NCBI GenBank assembly: GCA_963730555.1
Contig: CAVSSS010000009.1
Span: forward strand, 62,001-126,000
DNA length: 64,000 nucleotides
Direction of reading: 5' to 3'
Source of the DNA: Roseiarcus sp963730555
Lineage (GTDB): Bacteria > Pseudomonadota > Alphaproteobacteria > Rhizobiales > Beijerinckiaceae
Positions 1 to 8,069 of this stretch are shown piece after piece. The position numbers and the translations under genes are program-made. The notes beneath the pieces were generated by a model. The model searched no databases. It was not told the DNA's origin and worked only from the letters and a program-made list of their open reading frames with translations. Positions within the stretch are counted from its first letter, which is position 1. Each line of letters opens with the position of its first letter.

Positions 1-171
1 GACAAGACGCATGGCTGGCAGCCCGAGCTCGACAGCGCGCTCAATCCCGTCTCGCGCGTTTTCGAGGGACGCCCCGACATCTACCACGCCGTTCAGGCCT
101 GCCTCATCCCGCTTTTCCCCGCCGACGGAAGCCTGACCCGGCAGATCAAGCGCTACGGACTCAAGCTTTAG
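1..171 (+). CDS. AGE family sugar epimerase/isomerase, C-terminal end (partial)
   Basis: Frame 1 is open from the window edge to the TAG at 169-171 and encodes the last 56 residues. The pattern HGWQPELD, then GRPDIYHAVQACLIP, is typical of the C-terminal helices of the N-acylglucosamine 2-epimerase / mannose or sulfoquinovose isomerase fold ((alpha/alpha)6 barrel). These cytoplasmic enzymes interconvert aldoses and ketoses or epimers. The substrate cannot be judged from the tail. The stop overlaps the end of the convergent NADH dehydrogenase remnant by about 11 bp. Confidence 0.72.
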   Translation, partial: DKTHGWQPELDSALNPVSRVFEGRPDIYHAVQACLIPLFPADGSLTRQIKRYGLKL

Positions 172-1481
172 GCGGGCTTTTCACGCGCCCTTCGCTCTCC
201 CCACCCGAAAACGGAACGGTTCCCTCGACCTCTCCGCCCCACCAGGTGATGAGCCGCGCGCCGCGCTGGTCGCGCGCGTAGATCCACAGCCAGTTGAGCG
301 CGACGCTCAGCCGGTTACGGACCCCGATCAAAAAGTAAATATGGGCGAAGCCCCAAAGCCACCAGGCAAGCGCGCCTCTCAGCTTGATCCAGCCGAAGTC
401 GATCACCGCGCGCCGCTTGCCGATCGTGGCGAGGTCGCCGGCGTGCTTGTAGCGGAAAGGCGGAAGCGCGGGCGCGCCGCTGAGTCGGGCGCGGATGACC
501 TTGGCGACATAGGCGCCTTCCTGCTTGGCCGCGGGAGCAATGCCCGGAACCGGCTGCCCATCCGGTCGAAGGACAACCGCTGCGTCGCCGATCGCGAAAA
601 TCTCCGGACGCCCCGGGACGGTCAGATCGGGTTCAACCTTGAGCCGTCCCGCCTTGTCCGCCGGCGCGTCGAGCCAGTGGGCGGCGGGCGAGGACTGCAC
701 GCCCGCGGCCCAGATGATCGTCGCCGCGGCCAGCCGTGTGTCGCCGAACACGACGCCTTCGGCGCTGCAATCCGAGACCGCCCGCCCGAGCACGACCTCG
801 ACGCCTAGATGTTCAAGCGAATCCTTGGCGTAAGTTGACAGGTCTTCGGCGAAAGCCGGAAGGACCCGGGGCCCGGCCTCGATCAACACAATGCGAGCCT
901 GCCGGGTATCGATGCGGCGGAAGTCGGCAGGAAGCGTAGCGCGCGCCAGCTCCGCGATCGCGCCAGCAAGCTCAACGCCCGTCGGACCACCGCCGACGAT
1001 GACGAAGGTCATGAGCGCCGAGCGTCTCCGCTCGTCGCCTTCGCGCTCCGCCTCCTCAAAGGCGAGGAGGATGCGGCCGCGTATGGTGGTCGCGTCTTCA
1101 AGCGTCTTGACGCCCGGAGCGAACGGCTCCCAGGCGTCGTGGCCGAAATACGCGTGCCTCGCGCCGGTCGCCAGCACGAGTGTATCGTAGGGAAGCGTCG
1201 AGCCGTCATCGAGTTTGAGCTGGCGCGCCTCCTTGTTTATCGAACTCGACGGAAGCAAGCAAGGTCGTGACATCCGAGCGCCGGCGAAAGAGTTGTCGGA
1301 TCGGCCAAGCGATTTCTGAGGGTGACAGAGACGCCGTCGCCGCCTGATAGAGAAGCGGCTGAAACAGGTGGTGGTTGCGTCGATCGACGATTGTGATCTG
1401 GAGCGGCGCGCCCGCGAGCCCGTGAACGGTCTCGAGACCGCCGAACCCGGCGCCGACCACGACCACATGATGAGCGTTCAT
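161..1481 (-). pseudogene. Type II NADH dehydrogenase (NAD(P)/FAD-dependent oxidoreductase), frameshifted
   Basis: Two reading frames together encode one Ndh-2-like protein of about 439 residues. The first (start 1481) has the FAD-binding motif VVVGAGFGGLE and a HHLFQPLLYQAA segment. The second continues with the NAD-binding motif VIVGGGPTGVELAG, the FAIGDAA FAD motif and a C-terminal membrane-associating stretch (LAWWLWGFAHIYFLIGVRNR). The join lies near 1230-1245 and needs one base removed. Ndh-2 enzymes oxidise NADH and reduce quinone at the cytoplasmic membrane without pumping protons. As written the gene would yield only about 91 residues, so it is either inactive or carries a base-calling error. 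Confidence 0.82.
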
Positions 1482-1678
1482 TGTGCCATCCGTTATGCCC
1501 GATCATGGCCTCGATCCATGGTCGGCGCGCAAGATGGCGCGAGCGGGGCTGCGCGACGAAATCAAGCGCCTGCAATCGGCCGCGCGTCGCGTAGGTATTT
1601 TTTACCCAGTGCGAATGTCCCAATGGGGCTGCTACTCTCAGGAGGCGGCGTCTTGAGATGCGGCTGGTGGGGAAAATC

Positions 1679-1809
1679 ATGAAAAATAGCGTGAAATTTA
1701 TCGTTGCTGCGTGCGCGCTTGCGAGACATCGACCTGGGCTTTGACGCCGATCGGGTTTGCCGCGTTAGGCATGCTTGGGTTGCGCCGCGCGCGGCGGGCG
1801 TACGCTTGA
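1679..1809 (+). pseudogene. Remnant of a small exported PEP-CTERM-type protein
   Basis: The ATG at 1679 opens a signal-peptide-like start (MKNSVKFIVAACALA). One base out of frame and immediately after it comes ETSTWALTPIGFAALG, then a basic tail RRARRAYA and TGA at 1807-1809. The second half resembles a PEP-CTERM sorting signal (usually a PEP motif, STWAL, a hydrophobic helix and an Arg-rich end). The body of the protein is missing, so this looks like an internal deletion product. Inference only; no exosortase gene is in the window. Confidence 0.35.
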
Positions 1810-1944
1810 GGCCGGGTGGAGCCTTATACCGTCAAGCCGGGCTTCCCCCAAGGAGAGCCGCCGCGACAGAGGGCGATGCGCATGATACGGCGGAGAGACT
1901 GGCCGGCCCTCAAGACCGGCCTCTCACGATTGGGAACTCCGCCC

Positions 1945-3021
1945 ATGCGGCGCTATCGGATCGCGGTCATTCCCGGCGACGGCATCGGCAAGGAGGTCAT
2001 CCCCGCCGGCCTCGAAGTCTTGAAGGCGGTCGCTGAGCGCGAAGGCGGAATTGAGTGGAATTTCGATGAGTTCGACTGGGGCTCGGACTATTATCGTTCA
2101 ACTGGCCTCATGATGCCAGACGACGGCCGTGAGCAAATCAAGGGCCATGACGCGATCTATTTCGGCGCCGTCGGCTCGCCGGACGTGCCCGACCACATCA
2201 GCCTCTGGGGGTTGAGACTCGCGATCTGCCAGCCGTTCGACCAGTACGCCAACGTCCGCCCGGCGCGCGTATTGCCTGGGATAACGAGCCCCCTGCGGCG
2301 CGTGAACGGTCCCGAGCTCGACTGGGTGATCGTGCGCGAAAATTCCGAAGGTGAATACGCCGGCGTCGGCGGACGCGCCCATCGCGGCCTGCCAATCGAG
2401 GTCGCAACCGACGTCTCGATCATGACCCGCGCTGGCGTTGAACGCATCTTCCGCTTCGCTTTCGCGCTCGCCCGGTCGCGCCCGCGCAAGCTTCTGACCA
2501 TCGTCACCAAGTCGAACGCGCAACGGCACGCCATGGTGATGTGGGACGAGATCGGCGCCGAGGTTGCGCGCGACTTTCCCGACGTGACTTCAGACAAGAT
2601 GCTGGTCGACGCGATGACCATGCGCATGACGCTCAAGCCGGAGAGCCTGGACACGATCGTCGCCTCGAACCTCCACGCCGACATTCTGTCAGACCTCGCT
2701 GCGGCGCTTGCCGGCTCGCTCGGCATCGCGCCGACCGCCAATCTCAATCCTGAGCGGCGCTATCCCTCGATGTTCGAGCCGATTCACGGCTCGGCGTTCG
2801 ATATCGTCGGCAAGGGAATCGCCAACCCGATCGGCTCGTTCTGGACCGGCGTAATGATGCTCGAACACCTTGGCGAAAAGGCAGCGGCGGATCGCTTGAT
2901 GCGGGCGGTTGAGCGTGTAACGGCGGACCCGTCGCTGCACACGCCCGATCTCGGCGGTAAGGCGACCACACGCGAGATCACAGACGCAACAGTCAAGGCG
3001 ATTCAGGGGGAAAACGTCTGA
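1945..3021 (+). CDS. ttuC: Tartrate dehydrogenase / D-malate-type beta-decarboxylating dehydrogenase
   Basis: This protein of about 358 residues belongs to the isocitrate/isopropylmalate dehydrogenase superfamily. The ATG at 1945 is chosen because RIAVIPGDGIGKEV follows at once, as in the family; the upstream in-frame extension looks like intergenic sequence. Visible signatures are IVRENSEGEYAGVGG, the metal-binding aspartates in the DAMTMRM and LHADILSDLAAALAG segments, and FEPIHGSAFDIVGKGIANPI. The AICQPFDQYANVRPARVLPG segment resembles tartrate dehydrogenase (TtuC/YeaU) more than LeuB. Expected reaction: NAD-dependent oxidation of tartrate, D-malate or related acids. It is isolated, so the exact substrate is uncertain. 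Confidence 0.85.
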   Translation: MRRYRIAVIPGDGIGKEVIPAGLEVLKAVAEREGGIEWNFDEFDWGSDYYRSTGLMMPDDGREQIKGHDAIYFGAVGSPDVPDHISLWGLRLAICQPFDQYANVRPARVLPGITSPLRRVNGPELDWVIVRENSEGEYAGVGGRAHRGLPIEVATDVSIMTRAGVERIFRFAFALARSRPRKLLTIVTKSNAQRHAMVMWDEIGAEVARDFPDVTSDKMLVDAMTMRMTLKPESLDTIVASNLHADILSDLAAALAGSLGIAPTANLNPERRYPSMFEPIHGSAFDIVGKGIANPIGSFWTGVMMLEHLGEKAAADRLMRAVERVTADPSLHTPDLGGKATTREITDATVKAIQGENV

Positions 3022-3111
3022 GCGCTGCGGTCCGTCGCCCTTCTCCCTCCGGGAGCAGGTGGCCGCGCGAAGTGTGGCGGGATGAGGGAGCCCTCACCCC
3101 TCACCCCTAAC

Positions 3112-3132
3112 CCCTCTCCCAGAGGGAGAGGG
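3112..3132. repeat. Dispersed GC-rich inverted repeat, possible terminator
   Basis: CCCTCTCCC and GGGAGAGGG form perfect 9-bp arms around a 3-nt loop. C-rich direct repeats (CCTCACCCC) lie just upstream. It sits between the converging ends of the tartrate dehydrogenase and lipoprotein genes. Similar units occur at 4298, 6743 and near 39757. Confidence 0.6.
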
Positions 3133-3142
3133 ATAACGGCCC

Positions 3143-3541
3143 TCACGGCGCCTTGACGCAGCGCTCGACCGAAAAGATGCATTCCTGGCCGAGCGGGAAC
3201 CTGCTGCCGTCGACTGCAGTATAGCCGACCTCGCTGACGTGACCGTTGGTCATCACCAGAACGACGTCGCAGCTTCCGCCAGGCGCAAAGGGAACGAGAT
3301 TCGTGTTGAGCAGAAGCGCCCATTGTGGTCCGTAGCCGCGCATTTGCCCGCCGGTATAGGTCCAGATCTCGGTCGCCTGGCCGGATGAAACGCGCTGGGC
3401 CGGCTGGCCGAAGCAAGCGAGAATGTCGCGCTTCGAAAGGCCGATCATCGATTGCTGCGCGACCTGGTCCACTTCGAGCGGCTGGCAGCCGCCGAGAGTG
3501 AGCGCAATGAGGAGGCCAACCGCCGCGACCGATTTTTTCAA
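3143..3541 (-). CDS. Small outer-membrane-type lipoprotein, SmpA/BamE-like fold possible
   Basis: The 132-residue product starts with a lipoprotein signal peptide; the lipobox LGGC places the lipidated Cys at residue 19. After it, SMIGLSKRDILACFGQPAQR resembles the 'G.s..dv...fG.P' core of SmpA/OmlA/BamE-like small lipoproteins, followed by WTYTGG. Function is unknown; BamE-like folds often act in envelope assembly, but this small protein could be a separate family. It is transcribed away from rsmD after a gap of about 80 bp. Confidence 0.7.
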   Translation of the reverse strand: MKKSVAAVGLLIALTLGGCQPLEVDQVAQQSMIGLSKRDILACFGQPAQRVSSGQATEIWTYTGGQMRGYGPQWALLLNTNLVPFAPGGSCDVVLVMTNGHVSEVGYTAVDGSRFPLGQECIFSVERCVKAP

Positions 3542-3624
3542 CTGTCAGTCCCCTTGAGTTTGCAACGCGGCGCAGTTCGGGCGACGTTGGCCCAACCGTG
3601 CCGGTTTGACAATGCAGGGCAAAA

Positions 3625-4194
3625 TCAAATCGCCGTCGCGGCGCCTCCCCGAAAGATCGCGATCTTTGTGTCGCCGTAGACGCGCTCGACGACGCGCGCG
3701 AGACCGAGCGGCGCGGCGATCTCGATCTTCGCGTCCTCCTCGACCACGCAAAGCGCCTCCGGCTCGAGCCAGCCGCCTTCGACGAGAGAACCAAGCGCCG
3801 GTCCGGCGAGGCCCTGGCCATACGGCGGATCGAGAAAGGCGAGCGCAAAAGGACCCCCGGCGGGGGCGGAGCCAAGCTTGGCCGCGTCCGCGCGCCAGAT
3901 GCGCGTCACTCCGCCGAGCGCCAGCGCCTCGACATTGGCGCGCAGGAGCGCGCGCGCCTCGGCGCTGTTGTCAACGAACAGCGCGAAGCGCGCACCGCGC
4001 GAAAGAGCCTCGATCGCCAGCGCCCCCGTTCCAGCGAACAGGTCAACCACCCGCACGCCCTCGATGTGACCGGGGAATCGGTGCTCGAGGATGTCAAAGA
4101 TCGACTCGCGCAGGCGTTCCGAAGTCGGGCGAATGGCGCGCGACGCGGGCGCCGACAGCACGCGGCCCTTGAGGCGGCCGCCGACAATGCGCAT
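3625..4194 (-). CDS. rsmD: 16S rRNA (guanine(966)-N(2))-methyltransferase RsmD
   Basis: The 189-residue protein matches RsmD in length and motifs. It begins MRIVGGRLKGRVL, has RPTSERLRESIFDIL, the SAM-binding VVDLFAGTGALAIEALSRGA, and the catalytic FLDPPYG typical of N2-guanine methyltransferases. RsmD methylates G966 of 16S rRNA during 30S assembly. It follows the rluB-like gene on the same strand after a gap of about 200 bp that holds a dispersed inverted repeat. The pairing rluB-rsmD is common in alphaproteobacteria. Confidence 0.95.
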   Translation of the reverse strand: MRIVGGRLKGRVLSAPASRAIRPTSERLRESIFDILEHRFPGHIEGVRVVDLFAGTGALAIEALSRGARFALFVDNSAEARALLRANVEALALGGVTRIWRADAAKLGSAPAGGPFALAFLDPPYGQGLAGPALGSLVEGGWLEPEALCVVEEDAKIEIAAPLGLARVVERVYGDTKIAIFRGGAATAI

Positions 4195-4297
4195 GGTGCT
4201 AGCCCATGAAAGCGAGAGCGAACCCAGCCGCGAGGGCGACGAAGGACAGAACGGTCATGATTGGGGAGGCGCCCTTTGCGCGTGGGCCCTCACCCAG

Positions 4298-4318
4298 CCT
4301 CTCCCAGAGGGGGAGAGG
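4298..4318. repeat. Dispersed GC-rich inverted repeat
   Basis: CCTCTCCC and GGGAGAGG arms surround AGAGG, preceded by CCCTCACCC. This is the same repeat type as at 3112-3132 and lies in the gap between the rluB-like gene and rsmD, so the two genes may be separately terminated. Nothing else convincing is seen in 4195-4392 apart from a 19-residue hydrophobic peptide (start near 4258, minus strand) that I do not call. Confidence 0.55.
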
Positions 4319-4392
4319 GGGAGCCACGCGTCGACCTGAAGCCAGATGGCGGGACGGCGGCGGCCACAGACGACGGGCGCAGCCTCTGCCCC

Positions 4393-6120
4393 TCACGATT
4401 TTCTCGGCGGCCGCCGCGAACCACCGCCGCCCTTTGGCGGACCCTTGCCTGGCGGACGAGAGCGCCGCTCCGGCGACCAGCGGCCCTGCGGTCCACCTTT
4501 GCTGCCGGCGCCGCGCTCGGGGCTCCGCGGCTTATCTCGGTCACGCCCGCCTGCGCGGGATGACTTGAAGTCGGAGCGGGGGCCGCGGTGCTTGTCGTCC
4601 GATCGTGGCGGCCGACCCTCGCCGGTTTGTGTGCGCGGGCCTTTGGGCCGATCGAATTTGCGTTCGCGCGCCGGATCGCCGCCATCCCGGGCTCTTGGCG
4701 GACGATCGCGCCGCGTTGCGTCACCTCTTGCACCGGAACGGTCGAAGCGGCGCTCCTGCGGCCCGGCTTCAATCCTTCCGGCACTTGACTTCTCGGGCCG
4801 ACGCCCGAACTCCTTGTGATCAGAATGCGGCGGTCGTTCGTGTCTTTCGAAAGTGCGCCCTCGCTTGGGTCCGAAGGAGTCGGTCCTGCTGGACGGGCCG
4901 CGAGCCTCGAATGAACGTCCGCCGCTCTCGCCAGCGTTTCGTCGCCCAGAGCGTTTCGGCCGGGTTTCCAGAGTAGCCTTACGCGCCTTCTCGCCTGTAA
5001 GCGATACGCGCTCGACCGTGACGGTCCGTCCCTTGCGGTCGTGTGTCGCGCTTCTCTCAACGCGCCTTCGCGGCGCCTCTGCGTCGGAGGCATCGGCGGC
5101 GATTTCGGCGCGCAAAGCGGAAACATGTTTGCGCCGGCGTTCGGGCGTGGAAACTTTCGGGGTCGTGCGGCTTGGCGCGGCGTCCCGGTCGAAACGAGTT
5201 TCGCCGCCTCGCACTCCACGATCCGGTCCGCCTTGCATCGCTCGCTTTGGCCCGCGATTGGCGGGAGGCCCACGCTCGACGTGCGGCCGTTCGCCTTGCC
5301 CTCGCTCCTGCGGCGATTCCCTGGCGGCCCTATCGGGCGCGTCGAAATTGGCGTTCGCTTGCTTGGCGAGCTTGACGCCCAATTGGTCGCGCAAGACGCG
5401 CGTGCGCACTTCCATCGCCTCGCCCTCGGGGAGATCGCCAAGCTCGAACGGACCGAAGGAAACGCGGATCAGGCGGTTGACCGCCAGGCCCAGGTGCTCA
5501 AGGATTTTTTTTATCTCGCGGTTTTTTCCCTCCCTCAAGCCCAACGTGAGCCAGGCGTTCGCGCCCTGCTCGCGGTCGAGCCTGGCTTCGACGCCCTGGT
5601 AGTCGACGCCGTCGATGGTGACGCCGTCGGCGAGACGATCGAGTGCCGCTTGATCGATTGTCCCATGCGCGCGCACGCGATAACGGCGCAGCCAGCCGGT
5701 GGACGGCAATTCCAACACGCGCGCGAGCCCGCCGTCGTTGGTGAGCAAGAGCAGCCCTTCGGTGTTGATATCGAGCCGGCCGACGGCGACCACGCGCGGC
5801 AGGTCAGGCGGCAGCGCCGAGAACACGGTCCTCCGGCCCTCCGGATCGCGGGCGGTGGTGACAAGCCCCCGGGGCTTATGGAACAGAAAGAGGCGCGTGC
5901 GTTCGGGCGCGGCGAGCGGCTCGCCGTCGACGCGCACATCATCGTCCTCGGTCACATTGAAGGCTGGGCTCAAGAGCACCTTGCCATTGACGGTGACGCG
6001 GCCCGCGGCGATCCAGGCTTCGGCGTCGCGGCGGGAGCAAACGCCCGCCCGCGCGATGACCTTAGCGATGCGTTGGCCCGCGCGGACCTCCGAGGCTCCA
6101 GCTTGCGTTTCGTCGCTCAT
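4393..6120 (-). CDS. rluB: 23S rRNA pseudouridine synthase (RluB/RsuA family) with long Arg-rich tail
   Basis: The first roughly 250 of 575 residues are a complete RsuA/RluB-type enzyme. An S4 RNA-binding domain (IAKVIARAGVCSRRDAEAWI) is followed by the catalytic domain with GRLDINTEGLLLLTNDG, whose Asp is the nucleophile, and REGKNREIKKILEHLGL. The remaining 320 or so residues are low complexity, very rich in Arg, Gly, Pro, Ser and Asp, with repeated RxRPP, DRxG and FERHE-like units, and look disordered. Such tails are common in alphaproteobacterial RluB and probably add RNA or ribosome contacts. Starts at an ATG giving MSDETQAGASEV. It is divergent from tadA. Confidence 0.9.
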   Translation of the reverse strand: MSDETQAGASEVRAGQRIAKVIARAGVCSRRDAEAWIAAGRVTVNGKVLLSPAFNVTEDDDVRVDGEPLAAPERTRLFLFHKPRGLVTTARDPEGRRTVFSALPPDLPRVVAVGRLDINTEGLLLLTNDGGLARVLELPSTGWLRRYRVRAHGTIDQAALDRLADGVTIDGVDYQGVEARLDREQGANAWLTLGLREGKNREIKKILEHLGLAVNRLIRVSFGPFELGDLPEGEAMEVRTRVLRDQLGVKLAKQANANFDAPDRAARESPQERGQGERPHVERGPPANRGPKRAMQGGPDRGVRGGETRFDRDAAPSRTTPKVSTPERRRKHVSALRAEIAADASDAEAPRRRVERSATHDRKGRTVTVERVSLTGEKARKATLETRPKRSGRRNAGESGGRSFEARGPSSRTDSFGPKRGRTFERHERPPHSDHKEFGRRPEKSSAGRIEAGPQERRFDRSGARGDATRRDRPPRARDGGDPARERKFDRPKGPRTQTGEGRPPRSDDKHRGPRSDFKSSRAGGRDRDKPRSPERGAGSKGGPQGRWSPERRSRPPGKGPPKGGGGSRRPPRKS

Positions 6121-6283
6121 GGCTCGCTTCGTTCCGGCTCCGTCCGCTCATGCATTGCCGCCGGCGGCCGCTTGTCCTAAGCCCGAACGCTGCGGGCCGC
6201 CAACGAAAAACGCGTGGCGAGTAGCCAAAAGATGGCAGCACAGGAAGCGTGACTTGATTGAAGAGAGCAAGGGTGCCGATCCG

Positions 6284-6712
6284 ATGAGCCTCGCCTTCGC
6301 CGAGGCGCGTTCCGCTGAACTGCGCGGCGAAACGCCGGTCGGCGCGGCGCTGGTTCGCGACGGGAACGTGATCGCCAGCGCCGGAAACCGCACGCGCGAA
6401 TTCAACGACCCAACGGCGCACGCAGAAATGGCGGTTATCCGCGAAGGCGCGTCAAGACTTGGGTCTGAACGACTCGTTGGCTGCGATCTCTATGTGACGC
6501 TCGAACCTTGCGCGATGTGCGCGGGCGCGATCGCTCATGCCCGCCTGCGCCGGCTCTACTACGCCGCCCCGGACCCCAAGGGCGGCGCCGTCAACAACGG
6601 CCCGCGCTTCTTCCGCCAGCCAACGTGCCACCATGCGCCGGAAGTTTACGGTGGATTGCGCGAGAGCGAAGCGGCGGAGATGCTGCGGGCGTTTTTCGCC
6701 GCCCGCCGGTGA
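6284..6712 (+). CDS. tadA: tRNA-specific adenosine deaminase TadA
   Basis: The 142-residue protein shows the zinc deaminase signature: HAE (TAHAEMAVI) with the catalytic Glu, and PCAMCAGAI supplying the two Cys ligands. The ETPVGAALVRDG and NDPTAHAE segments are typical of TadA, which converts A34 to inosine in tRNA-Arg(ACG). The ATG at 6284 follows an AAGGG ribosome site and gives the usual SLAFAEARSAELRGE start; an in-frame TTG at 6254 is a weaker alternative. It is divergent from the rluB-like gene. Confidence 0.93.
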   Translation: MSLAFAEARSAELRGETPVGAALVRDGNVIASAGNRTREFNDPTAHAEMAVIREGASRLGSERLVGCDLYVTLEPCAMCAGAIAHARLRRLYYAAPDPKGGAVNNGPRFFRQPTCHHAPEVYGGLRESEAAEMLRAFFAARR

Positions 6713-6742
6713 ACACGCCCGTCATTCCGGCGCTTCGCGCCA

Positions 6743-6763
6743 CCTTCTCCCTGAGGGAGAAGG
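6743..6763. terminator. Inverted repeat downstream of tadA, likely terminator/dispersed repeat
   Basis: CCTTCTCCC and GGGAGAAGG pair around a TGA loop some 30 bp after the tadA stop. It is flanked by GTCATTCCGGCG, common in alphaproteobacterial dispersed repeats. The remaining sequence to 6922 shows no gene. Confidence 0.5.
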
Positions 6764-6922
6764 GTTGTAGTGCACGTCGCGGCCGCCTTCTGATCATCCT
6801 GCGAGACGCCTTCGGCGCTCCTCGGGATGAGTGGGTTGTGGCGCCAGGTCCGTCGCTGGTTGCCAACACGCAAGCCGTCGTGACACATGAGGAGCCCGCT
6901 TAAAAACGTCCAGGGAGGATCC

Positions 6923-8038
6923 ATGCCTAGTCCGCCGTTTCGAGCCGACCATGTCGGCAGCTTCCTTCGCCCCGAGCGGCTGCGAGAAGCGCGCGAGCTT
7001 TTCGCCGCCGGTGGCCTTCCCGCCGCTGAATTGCATGCGATCGAGGACGAATGCATTCGCGAGGTCGTGCGCGCGCAAGAGAATGTGGGCCTGAAGGGCG
7101 TCACCGACGGTGAGTTCCGCCGCACCTTCTTTCACGTCGATTTTTTGGAGCGGCTGCACGGGGTCGAGGTCCGTTACGGCGAGTTCGCGGCGCATTTCAA
7201 GAAAAGCGATGGAACTCAGGTCGGCTTCGCGCCGCCGACGATGCATGTTGACAGCAAGGTGAAATGGGCGGGCCCCATTCAAGGACCGGACTTCGATTTC
7301 CTCAAGACGACGACGACGCGAACGCCGAAAGTCTGCATCCCCGCGCCCTCAATGTTGCACTTCCGCGGGGGGCGCGAGGCGATCAGCGAGGCGGTCTATC
7401 CGAACCTCGAAAATTTCTACGAAGACCTGACCGGCGCTTATCGCGCTGAGGTCGCCGATCTTGCCGCGCGGGGCTTAAGCTACCTGCAATTCGACGACAC
7501 CAATCTCGCCTATCTGTGCGATCCGGACATTCGCGCCCGCACCAAGGCGCGCGGCGACGACCCGGACGCGTTGACGCGGCTCTATTGCCGGCTCATCAAC
7601 GATTCGATCCGAGACCGGCCCGCCGACATGACCGTCTGCGTCCATCTCTGCCGCGGCAACTTCAAGAGCGCCTGGGTGGCGCAGGGCGGCTATGAGCCCG
7701 TCGCCGAAATCCTGCTCAACGAGATGAAGATCGACGGCTTCTTCCTTGAATATGACGACGAGCGCTCCGGCGATTTCGCGCCGCTGCGGTTTGCGCCTAA
7801 GGGCGCAACCATCGTGCTTGGCCTCATGAGCTCAAAGAAGGCGGCGGCGGAGCCTAAGGACCTCGTCAAGAAGCGGATCGAGGAGGCTACGAAATACATA
7901 GCCCTCGAGCAATGCGCGCTGAGCCATCAGTGCGGTTTCTCCTCGACCGCGCACGGCAACGACCTCAGCGAGGCCGATCAGTGGATCAAGCTCGCGCGCC
8001 TGGTCGAAATCGCCGAAGAGGTCTGGGGCGCGGTATAA
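6923..8038 (+). CDS. Cobalamin-independent methionine synthase II family protein (MetE C-terminal-like)
   Basis: The 371-residue protein is a single MetE_C/UROD-like TIM barrel. Signs are FRADHVGSFLRP at the N-terminus, GVTDGEFRR, YLQFDDTNLAYL, the metal-binding CVHLCRGN (His-x-Cys) and a late Cys in SHQCGFSS. Full MetE is about 750 residues, so this short form probably transfers methyl groups between unknown donors and thiols and may not make methionine. The start follows a strong GGGAGGA ribosome site. The next gene begins 31 bp downstream on the same strand, so co-transcription with the aldehyde dehydrogenase is likely. Confidence 0.88.
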   Translation: MPSPPFRADHVGSFLRPERLREARELFAAGGLPAAELHAIEDECIREVVRAQENVGLKGVTDGEFRRTFFHVDFLERLHGVEVRYGEFAAHFKKSDGTQVGFAPPTMHVDSKVKWAGPIQGPDFDFLKTTTTRTPKVCIPAPSMLHFRGGREAISEAVYPNLENFYEDLTGAYRAEVADLAARGLSYLQFDDTNLAYLCDPDIRARTKARGDDPDALTRLYCRLINDSIRDRPADMTVCVHLCRGNFKSAWVAQGGYEPVAEILLNEMKIDGFFLEYDDERSGDFAPLRFAPKGATIVLGLMSSKKAAAEPKDLVKKRIEEATKYIALEQCALSHQCGFSSTAHGNDLSEADQWIKLARLVEIAEEVWGAV

Positions 8039-8069
8039 TCGGCCACACAAGGCAAATGGGTTTACACAG

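Noticed and set aside
4199..4258. 19-residue hydrophobic peptide gene (minus strand) next to rsmD
   Set aside because: Very short, lies partly in repeat sequence, with no clear ribosome site or homology signal.
6720..6922. Riboswitch before the MetE-like gene
   Set aside because: I looked for SAM, SAH or cobalamin riboswitch-like conserved boxes and saw none; the segment is a dispersed repeat plus spacer.
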